DNA from: Nocardia brasiliensis ATCC 700358
GTDB taxonomy: Bacteria; Actinomycetota; Actinomycetes; Mycobacteriales; Mycobacteriaceae
NCBI RefSeq assembly: GCF_000250675.2
Contig: NC_018681.1
Coordinates: forward strand, 8,866,001 to 8,930,000
Reading direction: 5' to 3'
DNA length: 64,000 bases
Below the pieces are notes generated by a model. It had not been told where the DNA came from and searched no databases. It worked only from the letters and a program-made list of their open reading frames with translations. This document shows positions 1 to 6,604 of this stretch, piece after piece (positions within the stretch are counted from its first letter, which is position 1; each line of letters opens with the position of its first letter). Made by a program: the position numbers and the translations under genes.

Positions 1-199
1 GCGCCAGCAGCTCTCTGATGTCCCAGGCCGAAATGCGTTGCCCTGCGGCCTGCTGGTGCAAGCGAACCCGCTCTACGAAGTGCTGGCGCGGGTCGACGAC
101 GGTGATCTCGGCTCCGCGTGCCTTGCGTGCGAGCCGCCGGGCTGCCGCCAGCCCCGCGTATCCGGCACCGAGGACGACGATCCGATGCTGTCCGGTCAT
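1..199 (-). CDS. NAD(P)/FAD-dependent oxidoreductase, NDH-2-like (partial)
   Basis: Only the first 66 codons are inside the window; the gene reads leftward from an ATG at 199 with AAGGAAG as ribosome binding site. Residues 11-20 are a Rossmann nucleotide-binding loop (GAGYAGLAAA), followed by an acidic strand end (TVVDP, 33-37), as in type II NADH dehydrogenases and related FAD oxidoreductases. The gene lies just downstream of an ECF41 sigma factor on the same strand. Oxidoreductases are usual ECF41 targets, and a matching promoter-like sequence lies in the gap. The substrate cannot be told from the visible part. Confidence 0.8.
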   Translation of the reverse strand, partial: MTGQHRIVVLGAGYAGLAAARRLARKARGAEITVVDPRQHFVERVRLHQQAAGQRISAWDIRELLA

Positions 200-234
200 G
201 GTGTGACTTCCTTTCGATCGGCCGACACCAACCA

Positions 235-261
235 GACCGAACAGCGCCACGATCCATGACA
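235..261 (-). promoter_or_regulatory. Candidate ECF41-type promoter
   Basis: On the minus strand TGTCATG (261-255) is followed after 16 bases by GGTC (238-235). The published ECF41 consensus is TGTCACA-N16-CGTC, so 5 of 7 and 3 of 4 positions agree with exact spacing. A transcript from here would have a leader of roughly 30 nt carrying a good ribosome binding site for the oxidoreductase. The call is inference, strengthened by the adjacent ECF41 gene. Confidence 0.4.
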
Positions 262-291
262 AAGACGCACGTGAAGCGCGTCACGCCCCGC

Positions 292-1173
292 TCAGGACGC
301 GGGCGCCGCGAGATACCGCAGCTTGTGCGGGTTGACGATCAGCCGCAGCGTGGCGATCGCACCGCCGATCAATTCCACGCCCGCGACCATCAGCGGCGCA
401 CCCTCGACCCGGGCGACCACGGCGGGCGCACCGTTGATCTCCTCGATGTGCACCTCCATGCCGGGCACCGCCCAGCGCAGCAAACCGCAGAGATAGCGCG
501 CCACGTTGTTCGCGCCGACGATCTGCCTGCGCGCCGCGGTGACCTCGCCGCCGCCGTCGGCGGTCGCGATCACGTCGGCGGTGAGCAGCTGTTCCAGCGA
601 CGCCACGTCCCCGTTGCGGGCCGCCTGCACGAACCGGCTGATCAGCTCGCCCGCGTACGCGGAGGGGACGTCGAACCGCGCCCGGTCCTCCCGCACCCGC
701 AGCCCGGCGCGGCGAAAGATCTGCTGCGAGTTGGCCTCTGTGATGGTGAGCATGTCCGCGATCTCGCGGTGCGCGTACCCGAAGGCCTCGCGCAGCACGA
801 ACACCGCCCGCTCGACCGGCGTCAAACGCTCCATCGCGGTGAGCAGCGCCAGCGAAACCAGTTCCCGCTCTTCCACGGTTTCCAGCGGGCCGAGTTCGCC
901 GCGCGCGGTCGGCACGGGTTCGGGAATCCAAGGGCCGACGTAGGTCTCCCGGCGCGCCCGCGCCGAAACCAGCCAGGTGCGACATTGATTCACCAGCACC
1001 GTGGTCAACCACGCTTCCGCGGAACGGATCTCGGACCGCTCGGCGGCGTCCCAGCGCAGATACGTCTCCTGCACGGCGTCCTCGGCCTCCGCGGCCGAGC
1101 CGAGCATCCGGTAGGCCAGCGCGAACAAGCGCGGGCGGTGCTCCACGAATTCGCGCAACCCGTCCGGCTCCAT
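292..1173 (-). CDS. ECF41-family RNA polymerase sigma factor (SigJ-like)
   Basis: A 293-residue extracytoplasmic-function sigma factor. Sigma region 2 lies at about residues 8-75 and region 4 at 105-160. The linker motif YVGPWIPEP (78-86) and a C-terminal SnoaL-like domain ending in NPHKL (281-285) are hallmarks of ECF41, where the extension modulates activity instead of a separate anti-sigma factor. The ATG at 1173 was chosen because GGAGGAAGG lies just upstream and the length fits the family. The frame stays open for another 73 codons upstream, encoding a Gly/Phe-rich stretch with its own ATG at 1362, so a longer form cannot be excluded. The likely target is the oxidoreductase downstream. 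Confidence 0.88.
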   Translation of the reverse strand: MEPDGLREFVEHRPRLFALAYRMLGSAAEAEDAVQETYLRWDAAERSEIRSAEAWLTTVLVNQCRTWLVSARARRETYVGPWIPEPVPTARGELGPLETVEERELVSLALLTAMERLTPVERAVFVLREAFGYAHREIADMLTITEANSQQIFRRAGLRVREDRARFDVPSAYAGELISRFVQAARNGDVASLEQLLTADVIATADGGGEVTAARRQIVGANNVARYLCGLLRWAVPGMEVHIEEINGAPAVVARVEGAPLMVAGVELIGGAIATLRLIVNPHKLRYLAAPAS

Positions 1174-1200
1174 CGCCACCTTCCTCCGCGTCCGGCCGTT

Positions 1201-1216
1201 CGGTACGACCGTACCG
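1201..1216. promoter_or_regulatory. Palindrome upstream of the sigma gene
   Basis: CGGTACG-AC-CGTACCG is a perfect 7+2+7 inverted repeat, 27 bp upstream of the preferred sigma-factor start. Its size suits a TetR-like or other dimeric repressor. Its presence argues that the open frame further upstream is leader DNA rather than protein. Confidence 0.35.
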
Positions 1217-1421
1217 CTCCCCCGCGCGGACAGGCGTCCCCGCATCGCGCCGGACGAGGGCTCGATGCCGAGCAAACGCTTCAGGCCGAAGCGGGCCGCG
1301 CCGAACCCGCCGATGCCGAACCCTCCGAAGCCCATGCCGCCGGCCGTCGCAAGAGTGTCCATACCGGGAGCCTTCTCGGTCGGACTTGCCAAGTCCTTAA
1401 GAAATCCCAGTGTTGAGAAAC

Positions 1422-1440
1422 CCGGCCCTTAAGAGGCCGG
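1422..1440 (-). terminator. Putative terminator after pssA
   Basis: A 6-bp GC stem (CCGGCC / GGCCGG) with a 7-nt loop lies 17 bp past the pssA stop codon. On the minus strand it is followed by GTTTCTC, a weak T-rich tail. It may close the psd-pssA transcript before the sigma-factor gene. Confidence 0.45.
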
Positions 1441-1456
1441 ACTTCCAGGGGTTCGG

Positions 1457-2362
1457 TCAGCGGGTGAGATCGTCGATATCGCGCTCTTTGGCGCCGGGCC
1501 TGCGCAGCCGCAGGCGCGCGGTGGAACCCCGGATCGCCGGGCGGCGGATCACCGGACGCCGCTGCGCCCGGCGTTGCGCGCGCCGCTCGGCGGGCTTGTG
1601 CTGCCAGGTCTCCGGGCGCGCGGCGACCCAGCGCTGCGAATGCCACGCGAACGGGATATGGCCCAGGTACAGCGCGACCAGGATCAGCAGCAGCACGGTC
1701 GGATAGGTCACCAGCAGCGCCGCGGCCAGCGCCACCAGCACCAGCAGTCCCGCGGCGGCCTGCGGGGCCACCGACACCGACTTCATCGCCAGCGTCGGCA
1801 CGGTGCTCACGGCCAGCGCCGCGGCGAGCACGGTCCACACGGCGACCGCGGAGAAGCCGAGCCACCACCCGTCACCGAACTGCACCGACAGCGCGACCGG
1901 CACCATGGCGATGAGCGCCGCCGCCGGGGCGGGCACCCCGACGAAGTACTCCCGCTCCCACTCCGGCCGGGTGTCGTCGTCGAGCAGCGTGTTGAACCGG
2001 GCCAGGCGCAGCACGATGCTCACCGCGAACAGCAGCGCGATGATCCAGCCCGCGGTCTCGGTGTGCAGCAGCGTGACATAGAGCACGAGCGCGGGCGCGA
2101 CGCCGAACGAGATGGCGTCGGACAGCGAGTCCAGCTCGGCGCCGATCTTGGTGGTGGCGTCGAGCATGCGGGCCAGCCGCCCGTCGAGGGTGTCCAGCAC
2201 GGCGGCGGCGCCGATCATCGCGAGCGCGATGTCGAGCTGGTTGTCCAGGCCGAACTTCACCGCGGACAAGCCCGAGCACAACGCGAGAATGGTCACCACG
2301 CTCGGCAGCAACCGGATGGAGCGGCGCCGCCGTCGCTGGGTCGGAGCAGCCGCCTCCATCAT
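1457..2362 (-). CDS. pssA: CDP-diacylglycerol--serine O-phosphatidyltransferase
   Basis: Makes phosphatidylserine from CDP-diacylglycerol and serine in the membrane; the product is the substrate of the upstream-encoded decarboxylase. The CDP-alcohol phosphotransferase signature is complete: D57, D60-G61, A64-R65, G74, D78 and D82 with canonical spacing. Several hydrophobic segments span residues 20-230, and the last 60 residues are very Arg-rich and probably cytosolic. The 301-residue length is normal for actinobacteria. Its ATG overlaps the psd stop codon (ATGA), so the two are translationally coupled. The pair corresponds to Rv0436c-Rv0437c of M. tuberculosis. Confidence 0.95.
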   Translation of the reverse strand: MMEAAAPTQRRRRRSIRLLPSVVTILALCSGLSAVKFGLDNQLDIALAMIGAAAVLDTLDGRLARMLDATTKIGAELDSLSDAISFGVAPALVLYVTLLHTETAGWIIALLFAVSIVLRLARFNTLLDDDTRPEWEREYFVGVPAPAAALIAMVPVALSVQFGDGWWLGFSAVAVWTVLAAALAVSTVPTLAMKSVSVAPQAAAGLLVLVALAAALLVTYPTVLLLILVALYLGHIPFAWHSQRWVAARPETWQHKPAERRAQRRAQRRPVIRRPAIRGSTARLRLRRPGAKERDIDDLTR

Positions 2363-3093
2363 GAACCGCTGGTGGACGCGGACCCGAGCACCGCGAGGAC
2401 GGTCTCGCCGCCGATGGTGCGCTGTCCCGGCTCGACGAGCAGTTCGGTGCCCGCCGGGAAGTAGGTGTCCACCCGGGAACCGAAGCGGATCAGGCCGTAG
2501 GTGTCACCGATCGTCAGCACGTCGCCCACCTGGGCGTCGCAGACGATCCGGCGCGCGAGCAGGCCCGCGATCTGCACCACGACCACCTGCTCGCCGTTCG
2601 CGGTGTCGAGCACCATGCTGTTGCGCTCGTTCACCGCGCTGGCCTCGGGCAGATCGGCGGAACGGAACTGGCCTTGCTGGTGCAGGACAGTGCGCACCAC
2701 ACCGGACACCGGAGTGCGCTGCACATGCACGTCGAGCACGGACAGGAAGATGCTCACCCGGGGCAGCGGCTGGTCCCCCAAACCCAGTTCCGCGGGGGGA
2801 GCGGCGGAATCGACGAGCGCGATCTCGCCGTCGGCCGGTGCGACCACCACGCCGGGACGGTTCGGCGGCACCCGGTTCGGATGCCGGAAGAACGTCGCAC
2901 ACGCGGCCGCGGCCAGCAGTCCCGTCCGGCGCACCCACTTGCGCTTACCGCCGACGACGGCGACGGCGAGCGGGGCGGCGACAAACGGAAGCCCGGCGGG
3001 ATGCAACGGGGGAATCGCATTGCGGACCAGGTCGGCGACGTGGCCGACTCCGGTGCGTTCAGGCGTGCCGGGCGGCGTGGGACGGCGGGCCAC
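2359..3093 (-). CDS. psd: Phosphatidylserine decarboxylase proenzyme
   Basis: Converts phosphatidylserine to phosphatidylethanolamine. The 244-residue proenzyme should cleave itself at Gly205-Ser206 (IRFGSRVD) to give a short alpha chain with an N-terminal pyruvoyl group. Asp88 (PADGE) and His123 (DVHVQR) fit the Asp-His-Ser self-cleavage triad. One or two hydrophobic segments at about 33-68 anchor it. The start is GTG at 3093, supported by AGAGGAG. It is the first gene of the psd-pssA operon and overlaps pssA by four bases. Confidence 0.95.
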   Translation of the reverse strand: MARRPTPPGTPERTGVGHVADLVRNAIPPLHPAGLPFVAAPLAVAVVGGKRKWVRRTGLLAAAACATFFRHPNRVPPNRPGVVVAPADGEIALVDSAAPPAELGLGDQPLPRVSIFLSVLDVHVQRTPVSGVVRTVLHQQGQFRSADLPEASAVNERNSMVLDTANGEQVVVVQIAGLLARRIVCDAQVGDVLTIGDTYGLIRFGSRVDTYFPAGTELLVEPGQRTIGGETVLAVLGSASTSGS

Positions 3094-3193
3094 AGGCTCC
3101 TCTTTCGTGCTAGATGCAGTCGGATTGCGCCTTCAACGATAGGACCGGCGCAAGCGTTCACACCTTACGGGAAAGGAGCCTGTGGCACGGCTG

Positions 3194-3466
3194 TCAGCTA
3201 CGGACTTTGCGTCCGGTGACCAAACCCACGAGGAACAGCAGAATCACCGCGCCACCGAGGCAGGTGAAGAAGCTGAACCAGAGGCCACCGCCTTCGACGT
3301 CAACGCCGAGCACCTTCAGCAGGAACCCACCGAGTAGGCCACCCACGATGCCCACCACGATGTTCAGCAGGATGCCCTGTTGGGCATCGGTCTTCATGAT
3401 CTTGCTGGCAATCCACCCGGCAAGACCGCCGATGATGATCCACCCGATAATCCCGAGACCGAGCAT
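3194..3466 (-). CDS. GlsB/YeaQ/YmgE-family (transglycosylase-associated) membrane protein
   Basis: A 90-residue, very hydrophobic, glycine-rich protein with about three membrane segments (residues 3-20, 29-50, 62-83). The pattern GIIGWIIIGGLAGWIASKIM followed by GIVGGLLGG is typical of this small stress-associated inner-membrane family, whose biochemical role is not established. The ATG at 3466 follows GAGGACACC. It stands alone between psd and the divergently read fabH-like gene. Confidence 0.85.
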   Translation of the reverse strand: MLGLGIIGWIIIGGLAGWIASKIMKTDAQQGILLNIVVGIVGGLLGGFLLKVLGVDVEGGGLWFSFFTCLGGAVILLFLVGLVTGRKVRS

Positions 3467-3615
3467 GGTGTCCTCGCAATCCGCGCCGACCGTCCATCGT
3501 GCAGGGCGGCCCGCACATAGTTGGGTTTCACGCCGCTGGAGCTTTTGGCGTGCTTCGAGGGTATACCCGGGGCTTGTGAGAATACGCACGACAAAACGGC
3601 GATTCTCGGGCTAAT

Positions 3616-3646
3616 ATGAGGTCGCCTCATGTCTACGGTTCCGTAG
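3616..3646. promoter_or_regulatory. Two adjacent palindromes in the fabH-like promoter region
   Basis: ATGAGG-TCG-CCTCAT (3616-3630) and CTACGG-TT-CCGTAG (3633-3646) are both perfect inverted repeats, two bases apart. The first overlaps a TAATAT -10-like hexamer at 3612-3617. They lie about 80 bp before the gene start, where a repressor would block transcription. The second resembles many TetR operators. The regulator is unknown. Confidence 0.5.
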
Positions 3647-3724
3647 GGCGTGGCTGATGAGGGTTCCAATTCGAGGCTTCGAGGACAACCCGGCGGCGGT
3701 GCCGCAGGTACATAGGAGACGCAC

Positions 3725-4810
3725 ATGGCTGCTCGAATCGCCCAAACCACCGGGGCAGAGCACACGGCGATCCTCGGGCTCGGCGTATACCGCCCAGTTC
3801 GAGTCGTGACCAACGACGAGGTGGCGGGCCCGATCAACTCGAGCGACGAGTGGATCCAGACCCGGTCCGGGATCAAGACCCGGCGCTTCGCGAACGAATC
3901 GGAAACCGTACAGAGCATGAGCGTCGCGGCCGCCCGCGGCGCACTCGAATCCTCGGGCCTCGACGTCGACCAGGTCGACTGCGTGATCGTCGCGACCTCG
4001 ACGCATCTGCTGCTCACCCCCGCCGCCGCGCCCCGGATCGCCACCGAACTGGGCATGAACGGCTCGGCCGCCTTCGACGTCTCCGCGGGTTGCGCCGGCT
4101 TCTGCCACGCCCTCGCGCTGGCCTCCGACCTCGTCCGCGGCGGCACCGCCGCCCACGTGCTGGTGATCGGCGTGGAGAAGCTGACCGACACCATCAACCC
4201 CACCGACCGCTCCACCGCCTTCCTGTTCGCCGACGGCGCGGGCGCCGTCATCGTCGGCCCCTCCGACGTGCCCGGCATCGGCCCCACGGTGTGGGGCTCG
4301 GACGGTACCCAGAGTCACGCGATCCGGCAGGACAAGGACTGGGTCGAGTTCTTCCGCGAGATCGAGGAGAAGGGCACCGACGCGGTGCGTCCCTACCTCG
4401 CGATGGAGGGCACCGCGGTGTTCCGCTGGGCCGCGCACTCGCTGGAGAAGGTGTGCCGCGACGCCGTCGACCGCGCCGGGCTGTCCACCGACGACCTGAA
4501 CGCGATGATTCCGCACCAGGCCAACGGCCGGATCATCGAGATCATGGCCCGGGTGCTGAAGCTGCCGGAGAACTGCGCGCTGGCCAACGATATCGAGGAG
4601 ACCGGCAACACCTCGGCCGCGTCCATCCCGCTCGCGATGGAATCGCTGCTGCGCAAGGGCCAGTCACAGCCGGGCGACACCGCGCTGCTCATCGCCTTCG
4701 GCGCCGGGCTGTCCTACGCGGCACAGGTCGTGACGCTGCCCCCGTTCGCCGCGCCCGCCGCACCGATCCCCGCCGCGGCCGAACCCGTCACCGCGGACGC
4801 CACCGCCTGA
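3725..4810 (+). CDS. 3-oxoacyl-ACP synthase III (KAS III)
   Basis: Condenses an acyl-CoA primer with malonyl-ACP, either to start fatty acid synthesis or to feed FAS-I products into FAS-II in mycolate makers. The Cys-His-Asn triad is intact: Cys123 (SAGCAGF), His264 (PHQAN) and Asn295 (GNTSAAS). The protein has 361 residues; the last 25 are an Ala/Pro tail beyond the usual FabH end. It is not in a FAS operon here, so its exact role is open. The promoter carries two palindromes, suggesting dedicated repression. Confidence 0.92.
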   Translation: MAARIAQTTGAEHTAILGLGVYRPVRVVTNDEVAGPINSSDEWIQTRSGIKTRRFANESETVQSMSVAAARGALESSGLDVDQVDCVIVATSTHLLLTPAAAPRIATELGMNGSAAFDVSAGCAGFCHALALASDLVRGGTAAHVLVIGVEKLTDTINPTDRSTAFLFADGAGAVIVGPSDVPGIGPTVWGSDGTQSHAIRQDKDWVEFFREIEEKGTDAVRPYLAMEGTAVFRWAAHSLEKVCRDAVDRAGLSTDDLNAMIPHQANGRIIEIMARVLKLPENCALANDIEETGNTSAASIPLAMESLLRKGQSQPGDTALLIAFGAGLSYAAQVVTLPPFAAPAAPIPAAAEPVTADATA

Positions 4811-4814
4811 CACA

Positions 4815-4951
4815 GCCGCCTAGTTCGTTCAGCGCAGCCACCAGGCCTTCGTCGGCGCTGCCGCCAGGCGTTGATCAGCGCTGCCGCCAGGCTTTGATCA
4901 ACGCAGCCGCCAGGCTTTGATCAACGCAGCCGCCAGGCTTTGATCAACGCA
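4815..4951. repeat. 23-bp tandem repeat array, five full copies plus a degenerate one
   Basis: Units start at 4837, 4860, 4883, 4906 and 4929, with a 22-bp degenerate copy at 4815. The last three copies are identical (GCCGCCAGGC, then TTTGATCAACGCA). Each contains the TTGATCAA palindrome. The array sits between convergent genes, and its right end overlaps the last codons of the SIMPL-domain gene. The unit is a copy of that gene's 3' end: read on the minus strand, each carries TGG CGG CTG CGT TGA. Confidence 0.93.
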
Positions 4952-5639
4952 GTCCCCAGGTGACCTTCACCGTGAACGTCACCGTCTGCGTGCCCGGTTC
5001 CAGTGGGACCGATTGCGGTGCCGCGTCCCGGGTGGAGTACTTGGGGCTCTCGTCGCGGTTGCTCGCCTCGCTGATGGTGATCACCCCGGTCAGCTGCACC
5101 CCGGCGAGCACCGCGTACTGCTCGGCCCTGGCCTTCGCGTCGGCGAACGCGCGGGCACGGGCGTCGGCGAGCAGCTGCGAGTTGTCGTCGATCGCGAAAG
5201 ACACCCCGCGTAACCGGGTTTCGTTGCCGCCCGCGGCGATCGCCGCGTCGAGCACACCCGAGGCCTTGGTCAGCTCGCGCACGACCACCCGGACCGAATT
5301 TCCGGCGCGGTAGCCGATCACCGTGCTGTCGGATCCGGCCGCGTACTGCGGCTGGATGGAGACGTCGGTGGTGCGCACGTCCTCGCGGGTCACCCCGGCT
5401 TCGACCATGGCGTCGGTCATCGCCTTGGCCTTCTCGTTCGCCTTGGCGATGGCGGCCGAGACCTTGTCCGCGCTGAGTTCCACGCCGAGGTCGGCGTTCA
5501 GGATGTCCGGGGCGCCCCGCACCTGGCCGGTGCCGACGACGGTGACGTCGCGTGCGGGGCCGGACTCGTCCTTACCGCAGCCCGTCATCAACACGGCGCT
5601 CGCGGCGACGGCGGCCGCGCACTGCGTCATTCGTCGCAT
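4944..5639 (-). CDS. SIMPL (DUF541) domain lipoprotein
   Basis: A predicted lipoprotein of 231 residues from the ATG at 5639; a lipobox (LMTGC) places the mature Cys about 21 residues in. The rest matches the SIMPL/26-kDa periplasmic family, with a beta-rich N-terminal half (VVGTGQVRGAPDILNADLGV) and a helical segment rich in Ala, Lys and Glu. Members are linked to oxidative stress tolerance or, in eukaryotes, signalling, but no enzymatic role is established. The ATG was preferred because GGAG precedes it and the signal peptide then has normal length. The 3' end has been duplicated into a tandem array. Confidence 0.85.
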   Translation of the reverse strand: MRRMTQCAAAVAASAVLMTGCGKDESGPARDVTVVGTGQVRGAPDILNADLGVELSADKVSAAIAKANEKAKAMTDAMVEAGVTREDVRTTDVSIQPQYAAGSDSTVIGYRAGNSVRVVVRELTKASGVLDAAIAAGGNETRLRGVSFAIDDNSQLLADARARAFADAKARAEQYAVLAGVQLTGVITISEASNRDESPKYSTRDAAPQSVPLEPGTQTVTFTVKVTWGLR

Positions 5640-5718
5640 ACTCCGGCAACATACGCACTCGGGTGGTCTCGCCGTGGGTGAACGGCCGGACATCGGCAGC
5701 TCTGCGCGCGCGAAGTCG

Positions 5719-6174
5719 TCAGCGCTGCGCCTCGACCGCGGCCTTGATCTGCTCCAGGGTTTCGGTCATGCCACGGACCAGTGCCTGCTCGAACGGCACT
5801 TCGCCGCCGAGCTTGGTGGCGATCAACTTGCGCGACAACCAGGTGGTGCCGTGCGACATATCGCGGCGCTCCACCAGCCGGGTGCCCGTCGCGGTCGGCT
5901 CGAGCGTGTAACTCCAGATCGAGCGATTCTCGTTGATCCGAAAGGCGAACACCTGGTTCGGTTCGAAACGCACTATGCGTCCGGTGGTCGGCCAATACTG
6001 CTTGCCGTCGGTATTCAGGTGCAGCGTCCAGGTGCCCTTCTTGGTCGCGCCGAGCGGCACTATCCGCACCAGCTGCGGGCTGAACTCGGGCATCCGCTTC
6101 AGGTCCGCGACGACCGACCACACCTGCTCCGGCGGGGCGGAAATGTCAATGGCGGCTTCGAGATTCTGTGGCAA
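5719..6174 (-). CDS. SRPBCC-family (polyketide cyclase/START-like) protein
   Basis: A 151-residue single-domain protein with the usual SRPBCC opening (residues 8-25, AIDISAPPEQVWSVVADL) and a C-terminal helix from about 118. The fold binds hydrophobic ligands, but the ligand cannot be inferred. The start is TTG at 6174, six bases after a clear GGAGG, and there is no closer ATG. It is monocistronic; an AT-rich stretch containing ATACGTAT (6237-6244) about 65 bp upstream may be its promoter. Confidence 0.8.
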   Translation of the reverse strand: MPQNLEAAIDISAPPEQVWSVVADLKRMPEFSPQLVRIVPLGATKKGTWTLHLNTDGKQYWPTTGRIVRFEPNQVFAFRINENRSIWSYTLEPTATGTRLVERRDMSHGTTWLSRKLIATKLGGEVPFEQALVRGMTETLEQIKAAVEAQR

Positions 6175-6376
6175 CGGTGCCTCCGGTTCCGAACGGACGG
6201 GCCGGTGGATACCTGGCCGAACCTGTTTCCTGGTTTATACGTATTTTAATCAGAAGACAGTTGGATCACATTCAGCATGTTGCGCGCCGACTTCGGTAAT
6301 GCCGAGCGCACAATGCGGGATAGACGAAGCAACGACACAGCCTCGAGCTTTCCCGTCCAACGTGAGGTGATCGGCC
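6175..6376. other. Intergenic region between divergent units
   Basis: About 200 bp without a convincing gene. It holds an AT-rich patch with the palindrome ATACGTAT (6237-6244), probably the promoter zone of the leftward SRPBCC gene. No RNA gene or terminator is recognisable. Confidence 0.5.
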
Positions 6377-6538
6377 GTGAAACTGCGCTCTCTCTTACAT
6401 CGTCGACATGCGGATCATGTTCCGCTGCTGCCCGGCGGCGAGACCGAAGGCGGCACCGCCCGCGGCCCTTCGCCGGAGAATCTCGAACGCCTGCTGACCA
6501 ACGATGAACTCGACCTCATCCGGCACCACCTGCTCTGA
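6377..6538 (+). CDS. Small hypothetical protein (53 aa)
   Basis: A GTG-started frame of 53 codons preceded by GTGAGGTGATCGGCC, whose GAGGTG is a fair ribosome binding site. The product is basic at the N terminus (KLRSLLHRRH) and acidic-amphipathic at the C terminus (NLERLLTNDELDLIRHHL), with a Gly-rich middle. It has no membrane segment or cysteine. It ends 66 bp before the reductase-like signalling gene on the same strand and could be its first cistron. No family is recognised; codon choice looks coding but the length makes this tentative. Confidence 0.45.
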   Translation: MKLRSLLHRRHADHVPLLPGGETEGGTARGPSPENLERLLTNDELDLIRHHLL

Positions 6539-6604
6539 CCGCCCGCACGTCCGCCTCGAGCGAACGTTGACACCCCGTTTTGCACGACCGTCCATACTCG
6601 ATAG

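Noticed and set aside
4815..4951. CRISPR-like array
   Set aside because: The 23-bp units are directly contiguous with no spacers, and no cas genes are in the window; it is a simple tandem repeat.
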